Shown here in pieces: positions 50,069 through 59,060 of a stretch of 64,000 nt of DNA. Source of the DNA: Gemmobacter aquarius (GTDB lineage Bacteria > Pseudomonadota > Alphaproteobacteria > Rhodobacterales > Rhodobacteraceae). The notes under the pieces were generated by a model. It made no database searches, had not been told where the DNA came from, and was given only the letters and a program-made list of their open reading frames with translations. The position numbers were made by a program, and so were the translations under genes. Where the stretch lies: assembly GCF_003060865.1 (NCBI RefSeq), contig NZ_CP028918.1:1290001-1354000 (forward strand), given 5' to 3'. Numbering within the stretch: position 1 is the stretch's first letter; every line of letters begins with the position of its first letter.

Positions 50069-50524
50069 ATGGAATACACGCTTCGCCCCGCCGACGTTCA
50101 GGATGCCGCCTTTTTGCGAGAGCTGGAGGCGGAGGCTATGCGCGACCATGCGCTGGCCTTGTGGGGGCGGTATCTGCCGGTCGAATATCCGACGCTGTTC
50201 GATCTGGAAAAGACGCGCATCGTGTCGGTTGCAGGGGTTCCGGCGGGCAACCTGACCGTCGAGAGCGGGCCGGACCATCTGCGGCTGCGCAAGCTGTACC
50301 TTGTGCCCGATGTGCAGGGGCGGGGTCTGGGCAAGCTGTTGCTCGGGGTGGCACAGCGCGAGGCGGCGGCGGCGGGGTTGCCGTTGCGGCTGAGCGTGTT
50401 GCGGCCCAACCGTCGGGCACTGGCCTTTTATCTGCGCGAAGGATTGCAGGTGACCGAGGACACCGGCGAGCGGCTGTTCCTGATGCAGCCGGTTCCGGCG
50501 GAAAGTCGCAAAACGCCCTTGTGA
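50069..50524 (+). CDS. GNAT family acetyltransferase
   Basis: 151 residues from MEYTLRPADVQDAAFLRELE, which is where the fold begins; the frame is open to 49955 but that part is antisense to the terminator. Acetyl-CoA loop is LYLVPDVQGRGLGKLLLGVA and the end reads NRRALAFYLREGLQVTEDTG. Substrate unknown. It ends about 30 bases before ssrA. Confidence 0.85.
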   Translation: MEYTLRPADVQDAAFLRELEAEAMRDHALALWGRYLPVEYPTLFDLEKTRIVSVAGVPAGNLTVESGPDHLRLRKLYLVPDVQGRGLGKLLLGVAQREAAAAGLPLRLSVLRPNRRALAFYLREGLQVTEDTGERLFLMQPVPAESRKTPL

Positions 50525-50555
50525 CCACGCTTCGGCATGCCTATATTCGATCCTG

Positions 50556-50880
50556 TTCGGGGCAACCCGGACTATGGTGATAAACGCACCTGTAATAGAC
50601 GGCTCGGACCCGGGGGCGGTACCCGGCGACTCCACCAATCCACCCGGTCATTGCGGGGGTTCGGGGTCGAAATAGGATCGACGAACGTTCAAAGAGGCCA
50701 GCTTTTACCCGGTGAGGTACCACCGTTATCGGTCCATGATCACAGTTGCCAATGACAACAGTGCTCCGATGGCGCTGGCCGCGTAAGCGGCTCGCAATAT
50801 CAAACCTAAGTCCTTGCGCTTAGCCGCGTAAGGCGGGGTTCGCAGGTACCTGGCAACAGAAACCTGCACTTTTCCCTTTT
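50556..50880 (+). ncRNA. ssrA: tmRNA, two-piece permuted alphaproteobacterial form
   Basis: The acceptor part comes first and ends GCGACTCCACCA (CCA at 50635-50637). After a short spacer the coding part starts at about 50655 with GGGGTTCGGGGTCG. The tag frame runs from GCC at 50748 to TAA at 50786 and encodes ANDNSAPMALAA, whose ALAA end is the ClpXP/ClpAP signal. The T-run near 50877-50882 ends transcription. The permuted order, in which processing leaves two RNA pieces, is known from alphaproteobacteria. The outer ends are good to about 10 bases. It rescues stalled ribosomes with SmpB (not in window). Confidence 0.93.
50748..50786 (+). other. tmRNA tag reading frame
   Basis: GCC AAT GAC AAC AGT GCT CCG ATG GCG CTG GCC GCG TAA gives the 12-residue tag ANDNSAPMALAA. 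The resume codon is GCC. Confidence 0.93.
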
Positions 50881-50898
50881 TTATCGACAGCATTGCGG

Positions 50899-51008
50899 GC
50901 GATTTCTGACGCAGAAATCGCGGCGGAATTTGACGCAAATTCCGGCGAGCACGGTCGGACACCGTTTTCTGCGCCAGAAAACGGCGCGGAATTTGCGTCA
51001 AATTCCGC
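50899..51008. repeat. Cluster of four three-base-loop palindromes
   Basis: Palindromes at 50899-50921 (arms GCGATTTCTG/CAGAAATCGC, loop ACG), 50924-50944 (CGGAATTTG/CAAATTCCG, loop ACG), 50962-50984 (CCGTTTTCTG/CAGAAAACGG, loop CGC) and 50986-51008 (GCGGAATTTG/CAAATTCCGC, loop CGT). The second and fourth are inverted copies of each other, and the first and third share the CTG/CAG arm end. The fourth contains the TGA stop (51000-50998) of the FAD oxidase gene. They lie between the ends of convergent ssrA and that gene. Confidence 0.9.
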
Positions 51009-52419
51009 TGGCGCGCAGCACGGCGCCGGGGTTGAGGATGCCGTTCGGGTCGAGTGCGGCCTTGATCGCCCGCATGGCGTGCAGTTTGGCGGGGTCGGCG
51101 TAGCGTTCCAGATCGGCGACCTTGAGCCTGCCGATGCCATGTTCGGCGCTGACCGATCCGCCCATGCTGTCCACGAGGTCGTGGATCGCGGTCTTTATCG
51201 GCTCGCGCTGCGCTTCGTGGTCCTTGCGGGTTTTGCCGGGGCGGGGGAAGACGTTGTAATGCAGGTTGCCGTCGCCCAGGTGGCCGAAGCAGTTGATGCG
51301 GAAGCTGTCGATGCGGGCCAGTGCGGCGGGGGCTTTGGCGATGAAGTCCGGGATCGCCGAGAGCGGGAGCGAGATGTCGTGGCTGGAGACCGCGCCGATG
51401 CGGCGGTTGGCTTCGGGGATCATCTCGCGCAGGCGCCAGAGTTGGGTGGCCTGCGCCTGCGATGTGGCGATCACGCCATCGGTCACGAGCGAGAGGTCGT
51501 CGGCTTCGGCGTAAAGGCTCGCCATCGCCTCGTCTGCGTTCAGGCCCGAGGGCAGGCCGAGTTCGATCAGGACCGACCAATCGGGCGGGGTGGCGAAAGG
51601 CTGGGTCACATCCGGCAGGGTTTCGGTCAGGAAGTCAAAGCCGGTGCGGTGGATCAGCTCGAAGGCCGAGACCATGCCGGAGAGGCGCTTTTGCGCGAGG
51701 GCCAGAAGCCGCAGGGCGGTTTCGGGCGAAGGGGTCGTGAGAAGCGCCGTCACGGTGCGCGCGGGGATGGCGAACAGGCGCAGGCTGGCGGCGGTGATGA
51801 TACCAAGCGTGCCTTCCGACCCGATCAGCAGGTGGCGCAGGTCGTAGCCGGTGTTGTCTTTCCGCAGGCGTTTCAGGCCATGGAAGATGGAGCCATCGGC
51901 CATCACCGCTTCGATCCCGAGGGTCAGGTCGCGCGCGTTGCCGTAACGCAGGACGTTCAGCCCGCCTGCGTTGGTGGCCAGAAGCCCGCCGATGCGGGCG
52001 CTGCCTTGCGAGGCGAGCGAGAGGGGGAAGAGAAAGCCTGCCTCGGTCGCCTGCGTCTGGGCGTGGGCAAGGATGGTTCCCGCCTCGACCGCGAGGACGG
52101 ATTCGGCGGGGTAGAGCCCGCGGGTGGCGGTCATGCGTTCGAGGGACAGGATCAGGGGCGCCGGGCCTTCGGGCAGAAGCTGGCCGCCCACAAGGCCGGT
52201 GCCGCCGCCCCATGGCACGATGCCGACGCGGGCGGCGTTGCAGGCGGCGACGATTGTAGCGACCTCGGCCGTGCTGCGGGGCAGGGCGACGGTGCTGCCG
52301 GTGCCGGTCCAGCGGCCACGCGGGTCGCTGCGATAGGCCTCGGCGGCGGGGCGGAGGGTGTCTGCGGGGAGCGTTTCCGCGAGGGCTTCGAGAAAGGCAT
52401 CGGAGGCGGGGTTCAGCAT
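50998..52419 (-). CDS. FAD-binding oxidase, D-lactate/glycolate dehydrogenase type
   Basis: 473 residues. The PCMH-type FAD domain (residues about 40-215) has VALPRSTAEVATIVAACNAA, IVPWGGGTGLVGGQLLPEG and SARIGGLLATNAGGLNVLRY. The C-terminal domain ends with SFRINCFGHLGDGNLHYNVF and GSVSAEHGIGRLK. Members oxidise D-2-hydroxy acids such as D-lactate, glycolate or 2-hydroxyglutarate; the substrate cannot be fixed. The stop codon and last two residues are formed by a palindrome. Confidence 0.9.
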   Translation of the reverse strand: MLNPASDAFLEALAETLPADTLRPAAEAYRSDPRGRWTGTGSTVALPRSTAEVATIVAACNAARVGIVPWGGGTGLVGGQLLPEGPAPLILSLERMTATRGLYPAESVLAVEAGTILAHAQTQATEAGFLFPLSLASQGSARIGGLLATNAGGLNVLRYGNARDLTLGIEAVMADGSIFHGLKRLRKDNTGYDLRHLLIGSEGTLGIITAASLRLFAIPARTVTALLTTPSPETALRLLALAQKRLSGMVSAFELIHRTGFDFLTETLPDVTQPFATPPDWSVLIELGLPSGLNADEAMASLYAEADDLSLVTDGVIATSQAQATQLWRLREMIPEANRRIGAVSSHDISLPLSAIPDFIAKAPAALARIDSFRINCFGHLGDGNLHYNVFPRPGKTRKDHEAQREPIKTAIHDLVDSMGGSVSAEHGIGRLKVADLERYADPAKLHAMRAIKAALDPNGILNPGAVLRASGI

Positions 52420-52525
52420 GGGGTGCCCTTTGGCGGCTTGGCTCGGGCTTTACCTAGCGCAAGGGGCGGGGTGGGGAAACGGGGATCGTCACGGGCTTGG
52501 GTTGGATGCGCCGGAGAAGCACATC

Positions 52526-53341
52526 TTACAGCGGGGCGGGGTCGAGGACGAGGATCGAGGGGGTGGCGGGCAGCGTGTCTTGTGACAGCACAAGGTCGGG
52601 GCCGCCGGTTTCGACCACGGGATAGCGGCCGCCCAGCGTGGCGAGGAAGGTATCGAGCGAGCTGCCCGAAAACCAGTGCATCGGGATGATGACGCGGGCG
52701 CGCAGGCGGTCGACCACGCCGATCATCGCCTCGGTCGACATGGTGTAGCCGCCGTCGACGGGGACCATGACCACGTCGAGCCTGCCGATGGCGGCGTATT
52801 GGGCATCGTCGGGGATCTGGTGCAGGTGGCCGAGATGGCCGATGCAGAGGCCGCCCGCTTCGAACACGAAGATCGAGTTGCCGTCGCGCAAGGCGCCTTC
52901 GCCGAAGCGGCCACGGGTGTCGGTGGGCACGTTGCGGACCAGCATCGCGCCGAGGTCCAATTCATGCGCGGCGGCGATGCCGCCCGTGGGCCAGCCTTGC
53001 AGCACATGCGGGATGCGCGGGTCGGGGTTGTCGGTCCAGTGGGTTGCGTGGGCGTTGTTCATCGTCACCACATCTGGGACGATGTCGGGGTTGCCGAGAA
53101 AGCCCGTGTAATCGGTCACCGCCATGACGCTGCCCGATTGCAGCGCGAATTGGGCGTGGTTGATATAATGGATGCGGACCTGATCGGTGCCGACCTCTGC
53201 GCCGAGGGCGGCGGGCATAATGCGTTCGGGGCCTTTCGCCAGTGCAAAGCAGTTCGAGGCCTTGCGAGTTTCCTGCGCTTGGGCTGCCATGGCAAGCAAG
53301 GTCAGCGCAGTGGCTGCGAAGGTGGCGAGGCTTGTGTGCAT
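52526..53341 (-). CDS. Exported MBL-fold metallohydrolase-like protein
   Basis: 271 residues with a Sec signal peptide (FAATALTLLAMAAQAQE). The fold resembles UlaG-like metallo-beta-lactamase proteins: RIHYINHAQFALQSGSVMAV, then FVFEAGGLCIGHLGHLHQIP, VVMVPVDGGYTMSTEAM and VIIPMHWFSGSS. At the place of the usual HxHxDH it has NNAHATHWTDNPDP, so metal binding may differ. Substrate unknown. Confidence 0.75.
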   Translation of the reverse strand: MHTSLATFAATALTLLAMAAQAQETRKASNCFALAKGPERIMPAALGAEVGTDQVRIHYINHAQFALQSGSVMAVTDYTGFLGNPDIVPDVVTMNNAHATHWTDNPDPRIPHVLQGWPTGGIAAAHELDLGAMLVRNVPTDTRGRFGEGALRDGNSIFVFEAGGLCIGHLGHLHQIPDDAQYAAIGRLDVVMVPVDGGYTMSTEAMIGVVDRLRARVIIPMHWFSGSSLDTFLATLGGRYPVVETGGPDLVLSQDTLPATPSILVLDPAPL

Positions 53342-53487
53342 GGGCGGCTCCTGTCGCGGGGCGGTTTGCGTGATGGTGCCACGGGTTTGGCGATTGGCGG
53401 AATCACGGCTGCGTCAGTGAAAGTTTTGCGGCGTCTTGCGGGGGGCGGCGATCCGTTCCATCAATCGGGCAGCCAGAGGAGACACAG

Positions 53488-54717
53488 ATGACCGGCCTTG
53501 ACCTGAATTTCGTGCGTGACCAGTTTCCGGCGTTTTCGTCGCCCGTGCTGTCGGGCCATGCCTTCTTTGAAAACGCGGGCGGGTCTTATCCGTGCCGGCA
53601 GGTGGTGGACCGGTTGCATCGGTTCTACACGGATCGCAAGGTGCAGCCCTATGCCCCCTATGCCGGAGCGCGCGAGGGCGGGGCCGAGATGGACGAGGCG
53701 CGGGCGCGACTGGCGGCGATGATGGGGGTCGAGACGCGGGAAGTGTCGTTCGGGCCTTCGACGAGTGCGAATACCTATGTGCTGGCGCAGGCCGTGCGGC
53801 AGTGGTTGCGTGGCACGGACGGGGCGGTGGTGGTGACCAATCAGGACCACGAGGCGAATTCGGGCGTCTGGCGGCGTCTGGCCGATGAAGGGGTCGAGGT
53901 TCGGGAATGGCAGATAGATCCGCAGACGGGATCGCTGGCCTTGGCCGACCTGACGGTGCTGCTGGCTGACGGGCGGGTGCGGCTGGTGTGCTTTCCGCAT
54001 TGCAGCAATGTGGTGGCCGAGATCAACCCCGTGGCCGAGATCGCCGCGATGGCGCGGGCGGCGGGGGCGCGGACTTGTGTGGACGGGGTGAGCTATGCGC
54101 CGCATGGCTTTCCGGATGTGGCGGCGCTGGGCTGCGATGTGTATCTGTTTTCCGCCTACAAGACCTTCGGGCCGCATCAGGGGATCATGGTGATCCGCGA
54201 GGCGTGGGGAATGGAGTTGCCCGCGCAGTGCCATTACTTCAACGCAGCTTCGCTTTATAAGCGGTTCACCCCTGCGGGGCCGGACCATGCCCAGATTGCG
54301 GCCTGTGCCGGAATGGCGGATTACGTGGACGCTTTGGCCGCGCATCACGGGATTTCGGGCGATGCGGCGGCGCGCAATCGTGCCGTGCATGATCTGATGC
54401 GCGCCCAAGAGGTGGCGGTGATTGCGCCCTTGGTGGATTATCTGGCGGCGCGCAACGATCTGCGCCTGATCGGGCCGAGGGATGCGGGGGCGCGTGCGCC
54501 GACGGTGGCCGTGGCGCTGGACCGTGTGGCCGAGCCTGTTTCGGTGGCGCTGGGAGAGCGGGGCATTGCCTGCTGGGCGGGGGATTTCTACGCGGTGCGG
54601 CCATTGCAGGCGATGGGGGTCGATCTTTCGCGCGGCGTGCTGCGGCTGAGTGCGGCGCATTACACCAGTGCGGGCGATGTGGCGCGGCTGATCGCGGCGC
54701 TGGACGAGGTGCTTTAG
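53488..54717 (+). CDS. Class V aminotransferase (cysteine-desulfurase-like)
   Basis: 409 residues of PLP fold type I. N-terminus FVRDQFPAFSSPVLSGHAFF with ENAGGS, then VSFGPSTSANTYVLAQAV, VVTNQDHEANSGVWRRLADE and CVDGVSYAPHGFPDVAALGC. The PLP lysine is in YLFSAYKTFGPHQGIMVI (about residue 225). There is no SufE, SufU or isc gene near, and no obvious catalytic Cys loop, so a role as a general aminotransferase or lyase is as likely as cysteine desulfuration. Confidence 0.85.
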   Translation: MTGLDLNFVRDQFPAFSSPVLSGHAFFENAGGSYPCRQVVDRLHRFYTDRKVQPYAPYAGAREGGAEMDEARARLAAMMGVETREVSFGPSTSANTYVLAQAVRQWLRGTDGAVVVTNQDHEANSGVWRRLADEGVEVREWQIDPQTGSLALADLTVLLADGRVRLVCFPHCSNVVAEINPVAEIAAMARAAGARTCVDGVSYAPHGFPDVAALGCDVYLFSAYKTFGPHQGIMVIREAWGMELPAQCHYFNAASLYKRFTPAGPDHAQIAACAGMADYVDALAAHHGISGDAAARNRAVHDLMRAQEVAVIAPLVDYLAARNDLRLIGPRDAGARAPTVAVALDRVAEPVSVALGERGIACWAGDFYAVRPLQAMGVDLSRGVLRLSAAHYTSAGDVARLIAALDEVL

Positions 54718-54792
54718 GCGGCTTTGTTTCGTGGGCAGGGTTGAAAAGCTGCGCTGCGGCATAGGTTTAGCGGTCGTTTGGGGATTTATCGC

Positions 54793-56247
54793 ATGACCGC
54801 TCCGCTGCTTTTATGGTTCCGCCGCGACTTGCGGCTGGATGATCTGCCGATGCTGGCGGCTGCGCTGGCGACGGGGCGGCCGCTTGTGCCGGTTTTCGTG
54901 CTGGATGACGAAACCGAGGCCTTGGGCGCTGCGCCGAAATGGCGGCTGGGGTTGGGGGTTGCGGCTTTCGCAAAGCGGCTGGAGGCGGCGGGGTCGCGGC
55001 TGGTGCTGCGGCGGGGCGATGCCTTGGCGGTGCTGCAGGCGCTGGTGGCCGAGACGGGGGCCGCGGGGGTGATGTGGTCGCGGCTTTACGATCCGGTGTC
55101 CAAGGCGCGGGATCAACGGGTCAAGGCGGGGCTGCGCGAGGCAGGTATCGGGGCCGACAGTTTCGCGGGGCATCTGCTGCACGAACCTTGGGATGTGGCG
55201 ACGGGGACGGGCGGGTTCTACCGCGTCTATACGCCGTTCTGGCGGGCGGTGCGGGGGCGGGCCGTTCCTGCTCCGGTGGCGGCCCCTGCGCGGTTGCCTG
55301 CGCCTGCGGTCTGGCCTGTGTCGGACGATCTGGACGCGTGGCGGATGGGGGATGCGATGAACCGCGGGGCGGCGGTGGTTTCGGCTTATGTCCATGTGGG
55401 CGAGGCGGCGGCGGTGGCGCGGCTGGAGCGGTTTCTTGACGGATCCGTAGACAGCTACGACGTTGCGCGCGATCTGCCGGCGGTCGAGGGAACCTCGGGC
55501 CTGTCGGAAAACCTTGCGCTGGGCGAGATCGGGGCGCGGCGGGTCTGGCATGCGGCTTGGGCAGCGTTCGAGCGGGGCGGGGCGGGGGCCGAGACGTTCC
55601 TTAAGGAGTTGGTTTGGCGCGAGTTTTCGTATCACCTCGTCTATCACAGCCCGCATATCACCACGGCGAACTGGAAGCCGGAATGGGATGCCTTTCCGTG
55701 GCGCGGTGACAGTGCCGATGCAGAACGCTGGAAGCAGGGCATGACGGGCGAGCCTTTCGTGGATGCCGCGATGCGCGAGATGTATGTGACGGGGCGGATG
55801 CACAATCGGGGCCGGATGATCGTGGCGAGTTACCTGACCAAGCATCTGATGACCGATTGGCGGATCGGGCAGGCGTGGTTTGCCGATTGCCTGATCGACT
55901 GGGACCCTGCGGCCAATGCGATGGGCTGGCAATGGGCGGCGGGGTCGGGGCCGGATGCGGCGCCCTATTTCCGCATCTTCAACCCCGCGACACAGGTCGA
56001 GAAATTCGACCCCAAGCAAGAGTATCGCAAGCGGTTCATAGCCGAGTTGTCGCGCGATCCGGGGCGCGAGGCTTTGGCGTTTTTCGACGCGGTTCCAAGG
56101 GGTTGGAACCTGTCGCCTGCCGCGCGCTATCCGATGCCCATGGTCGATCTGGCCGAGGGGCGGGCGCGGGCGCTTGCGGCCTATGCGGCGCGGGGGGGCG
56201 CGGGGGGCGATGTGGCTTCAGTGGAGGGGTCTGCACGAAACTCTTGA
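54793..56247 (+). CDS. phrB: Deoxyribodipyrimidine photolyase
   Basis: 484 residues. The N-terminal antenna domain starts LLLWFRRDLRLDDLPMLAAA. The FAD domain has ETFLKELVWREFSYHLVYHS, YVTGRMHNRGRMIVASYLTK, WFADCLIDWDPAANAMGWQW and YFRIFNPATQVEKFDP. It repairs cyclobutane dimers with blue light. The Trp-rich DNA-contact positions of class I CPD photolyases (WQWAAGSG) are kept. Confidence 0.95.
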   Translation: MTAPLLLWFRRDLRLDDLPMLAAALATGRPLVPVFVLDDETEALGAAPKWRLGLGVAAFAKRLEAAGSRLVLRRGDALAVLQALVAETGAAGVMWSRLYDPVSKARDQRVKAGLREAGIGADSFAGHLLHEPWDVATGTGGFYRVYTPFWRAVRGRAVPAPVAAPARLPAPAVWPVSDDLDAWRMGDAMNRGAAVVSAYVHVGEAAAVARLERFLDGSVDSYDVARDLPAVEGTSGLSENLALGEIGARRVWHAAWAAFERGGAGAETFLKELVWREFSYHLVYHSPHITTANWKPEWDAFPWRGDSADAERWKQGMTGEPFVDAAMREMYVTGRMHNRGRMIVASYLTKHLMTDWRIGQAWFADCLIDWDPAANAMGWQWAAGSGPDAAPYFRIFNPATQVEKFDPKQEYRKRFIAELSRDPGREALAFFDAVPRGWNLSPAARYPMPMVDLAEGRARALAAYAARGGAGGDVASVEGSARNS

Positions 56248-56308
56248 GTGCGGGCTTCGTATCTGTGACTGTGCGTTGTTAAATAAGAACAAAAAGAAGT
56301 GGGGTGTG

Positions 56309-57520
56309 ATGGACGTTTTGACGAGCACGGCAGGCCAGAGCGGGCTGCCGCGATATTTCTCCTCGGCTTTCGAGGTTGCCAAGCGGTTGGGGCGCGGGCG
56401 GCTGGATTTCGTGTTGCCTGACGGGCGGCGGTTCCGGGTCGAGGGCAAGGCTGCGGGGCCGGTTGCAGAGTTGACGGTGCATAACGCCGACAGCTTTGCG
56501 CGGCTGATCCGCGAGGGTGACCTGGGCTTTTGCGATGCCTATCTGGATGGCTGGTGGTCGACGCCGGATTTGCAGGCGCTGATGGACTTGGTGCAACTGC
56601 CCGAGAACGACATGGTCAATGACGGCTTTCCCGGCATGGGTCTGGTGCGGTTCTATGAACGCATGCGGTTCTGGTTGCAGGGCAATTCCAAGGCGCAGGC
56701 CAAGAAAAACATCCATTACCACTATGATCTGGGCAATGCGTTCTACCGGCTTTGGCTGGACGAGACGATGACCTATTCATCGGCGATCTTCCGGTCTGGG
56801 CAGGAAAGTCTGGAAGCGGCGCAGGTCGAGAAATACCGGTCCATGGTGGACGAGATGGGCGCGAAACCGGGCGATCATGTGCTCGAGATCGGCTGCGGCT
56901 GGGGCGGGTTTGCGGAATATGCCGCGAAAGAGCGCGGGTTGCAGGTGACGGGGCTGACGATTTCGCAGGCGCAATATGATTTCGCGGTGGAACGGATGGC
57001 AAGGCTGGGCCTGTCGGACCGCGTGACGATCAAGTTGCAGGACTACCGCGACGAGCGCGGCATGTATGACGGCATCGCAAGCATCGAGATGTTCGAGGCG
57101 GTGGGCGAGAAATACTGGCCGGTCTATTTCAACAATTTGCGCGACCGGCTGAAACCGGGTGCCAAGGCGACGCTGCAGATCATCACCATCGCTGACAAGC
57201 GTTGGGACGTGTACCGCAAGAGCGTGGATTTCATCCAGAAATACATCTTTCCGGGGGGTATGCTGCCGTCACCCGCCGTGCTTCGGGCCGAGGTGGAAAA
57301 GGCGGGGCTGCGGGTCGCGGGGTCGATCGAGTTCGGGGAAAGCTACAGCCAGACGCTGCGGCGCTGGCATGACACGTTCAACGACCGCTGGGACGAGGTG
57401 GCGCGGATGGGGTTCGATGACCGGTTCCGCCGGATGTGGAATTTCTACCTCACGTCTTGCGCGGGGGCGTTTCAGGGCGGGAACTGCGATGTGACGCAGA
57501 TTACCGTGACGCGGGTCTGA
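56309..57520 (+). CDS. cfa: Cyclopropane-fatty-acyl-phospholipid synthase family methyltransferase
   Basis: 403 residues from MDVLTSTAGQSGL; the open frame upstream lies inside phrB. Blocks are HYHYDLGNAFYRLWLDETMT, the SAM site VLEIGCGWGGFAEYAAKERG, GLTISQAQYDFAVERM, SIEMFEAVGEKYWPVYFNNL and FIQKYIFPGGMLPSP. It methylates unsaturated phospholipid acyl chains to cyclopropane. It could also be one of the related UfaM-type enzymes. The stop overlaps trgA by one base (TGATG). Confidence 0.9.
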   Translation: MDVLTSTAGQSGLPRYFSSAFEVAKRLGRGRLDFVLPDGRRFRVEGKAAGPVAELTVHNADSFARLIREGDLGFCDAYLDGWWSTPDLQALMDLVQLPENDMVNDGFPGMGLVRFYERMRFWLQGNSKAQAKKNIHYHYDLGNAFYRLWLDETMTYSSAIFRSGQESLEAAQVEKYRSMVDEMGAKPGDHVLEIGCGWGGFAEYAAKERGLQVTGLTISQAQYDFAVERMARLGLSDRVTIKLQDYRDERGMYDGIASIEMFEAVGEKYWPVYFNNLRDRLKPGAKATLQIITIADKRWDVYRKSVDFIQKYIFPGGMLPSPAVLRAEVEKAGLRVAGSIEFGESYSQTLRRWHDTFNDRWDEVARMGFDDRFRRMWNFYLTSCAGAFQGGNCDVTQITVTRV

Positions 57521-57960
57521 TGCCGACGGCGGCCAAACTTTTCGCCGCGCTCGGGTTTGCGGCTTTGGGCTGGCTGGCGGCGGCGGTGCTGGGGCAGGGT
57601 CTGCCCGAGGGAATGGTGCTTGGCCTTGTGCCCGAGGGGGCGATGGTCGCGGGGCTGCTGTGCGGTTGGCGCATCGCGGGGCGCGAGGCGGGGCGCGGAT
57701 ATGGCACGGCAGTCGGCACGGGGGTGCGGACGGGTGCGGTGATGGTCGCGGTCGTGCTGTTCGGGGTGGCGGCCTGGGCAATGCTGGAAGCGTCGATGCG
57801 CAGGCAGTATCCGGGACCGTTCGAGGCGCTGATGGGCATGGTGCAGTTGATGCTGAAATACGGGCGGCTGATGGGCTATGCGCCCTTCATCGGGGTGATG
57901 GGTGTCGGAAGCGCGGTTCTGGGCCTGCTGACCGAAAAGGTAGGGCGGCGCTGGTCGTGA
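57520..57960 (+). CDS. trgA: TrgA family membrane protein
   Basis: 146 residues with about four membrane segments (LFAALGFAALGWLAAAVLG, LVPEGAMVAGLLCGWRI, VRTGAVMVAVVLFGVAAWAM, YAPFIGVMGVGSAVLGLLT). In Rhodobacter sphaeroides trgA with trgB confers tellurite resistance; the mechanism is unknown. The start overlaps cfa, and the stop overlaps the GTG of trgB, so the three genes are coupled. Confidence 0.85.
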   Translation: MPTAAKLFAALGFAALGWLAAAVLGQGLPEGMVLGLVPEGAMVAGLLCGWRIAGREAGRGYGTAVGTGVRTGAVMVAVVLFGVAAWAMLEASMRRQYPGPFEALMGMVQLMLKYGRLMGYAPFIGVMGVGSAVLGLLTEKVGRRWS

Positions 57961-59045
57961 GTCTGGTATTCCTTTACGGGCCGCTTTGCGACACCGCGCT
58001 GCGGGCTGTGGTGCTTGGTGGCGGGGTTTCGGTTCAGGCGGGGTCGGTCGCGGGGGTTCTGCACGCAACGGCGCATGGCGCGACATGGGCGTTGGGCGCG
58101 GGTGTCGTGCGGGGCGATCTGCTGCGATTGACAGACGAGGCAGCGGCGCGGCTGGCGTTTTACGCAAGGGTGACGGGGCAGGCGGCAGTGCCTTGCGAGG
58201 TTGCTTTGGCAGAGGGATCGGTTGCGGCGGTGCTTTATGCGGGCGGGGATGCATTGGCTGCGTGGTCTGCTGGCGATTGGGAGCGTGATTTCGCGGCGGC
58301 GGCGGTTGCCGCGGCGCGGGATGTGATGGGGCTTTACGGCGTTGTGGCGGCGGATGTGCTGGCGCGGCGCTACGGCCATATGCTGGTGCGCGGGGCTGCG
58401 CGGGTGCGTGCGGCTGTCGCGGGGCCGGTGACGGCGCGGCGGGCGCAGGGGGCGGGCGATGTGGATGTGGCGCGGGTGGCGCTGCCCTATGCCAATTACT
58501 TTGCCGTGGAAGAGCATGACCTGCGGTTTCGCCGCTTCGATGGCAGTTTCAGCGATACGGTGAAACGGGCGGCCTTTGTCATGGGCGATGCGGTGACGGT
58601 TCTGCCCTATGACCCGGTGCGCGACCGTGTGTTGCTGGTCGAGCAATTCCGCGCCGGTCCTTACGTGCGGGGCGATGGCGAATGCTGGTCGCTGGAGGCG
58701 ATTGCCGGGCGCATCGATGCGGGCGAAAGCCCCGAAGATGCCGCGCGGCGCGAGGCGGTCGAGGAAGCAGGGCTGCGGCTGGGCGCTTTGGAACTGGTCG
58801 CGGGCTATTACCCAAGTCCCGGCGCGGTGACAGAGTTTTTGTATTCCTATGTCGCGCTGGCCGACCTGCCAGACGATGCGGCGGGGGTCTTCGGGGTCGA
58901 GGGCGAGGCCGAGGATATCCGCGGCCATCTGATGGGCTTCGGGCGGCTGATGGAATTGGTGGCTTCGGGCGAGGTGAACAATTCGCCCCTTATCCTGACG
59001 GCGCTGTGGTTGCAGCGCGAGCGGGGGCGGTTGCGGGCGGGGTGA
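57957..59045 (+). CDS. trgB: TrgB: cyclotransferase-like plus Nudix domain protein
   Basis: 362 residues from GTG at 57957. Residues 1-140 have the gamma-glutamyl cyclotransferase-like fold (VFLYGPLCDTALRAVVLGGG ... GDLLRLTDEAAARLAFY). The C-terminal Nudix domain carries the complete box GRIDAGESPEDAARREAVEE-AGL (about residue 262) and resembles ADP-ribose pyrophosphatase. It is part of the R. sphaeroides tellurite determinant. Confidence 0.88.
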   Translation: MSLVFLYGPLCDTALRAVVLGGGVSVQAGSVAGVLHATAHGATWALGAGVVRGDLLRLTDEAAARLAFYARVTGQAAVPCEVALAEGSVAAVLYAGGDALAAWSAGDWERDFAAAAVAAARDVMGLYGVVAADVLARRYGHMLVRGAARVRAAVAGPVTARRAQGAGDVDVARVALPYANYFAVEEHDLRFRRFDGSFSDTVKRAAFVMGDAVTVLPYDPVRDRVLLVEQFRAGPYVRGDGECWSLEAIAGRIDAGESPEDAARREAVEEAGLRLGALELVAGYYPSPGAVTEFLYSYVALADLPDDAAGVFGVEGEAEDIRGHLMGFGRLMELVASGEVNNSPLILTALWLQRERGRLRAG

Positions 59046-59060
59046 CCCCCGCCCTGCCGG

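Noticed and set aside
57660..57956. N-terminal extension of TrgB
   Set aside because: Out-of-frame reading of trgA; the GTG at 57957 overlaps the trgA stop.
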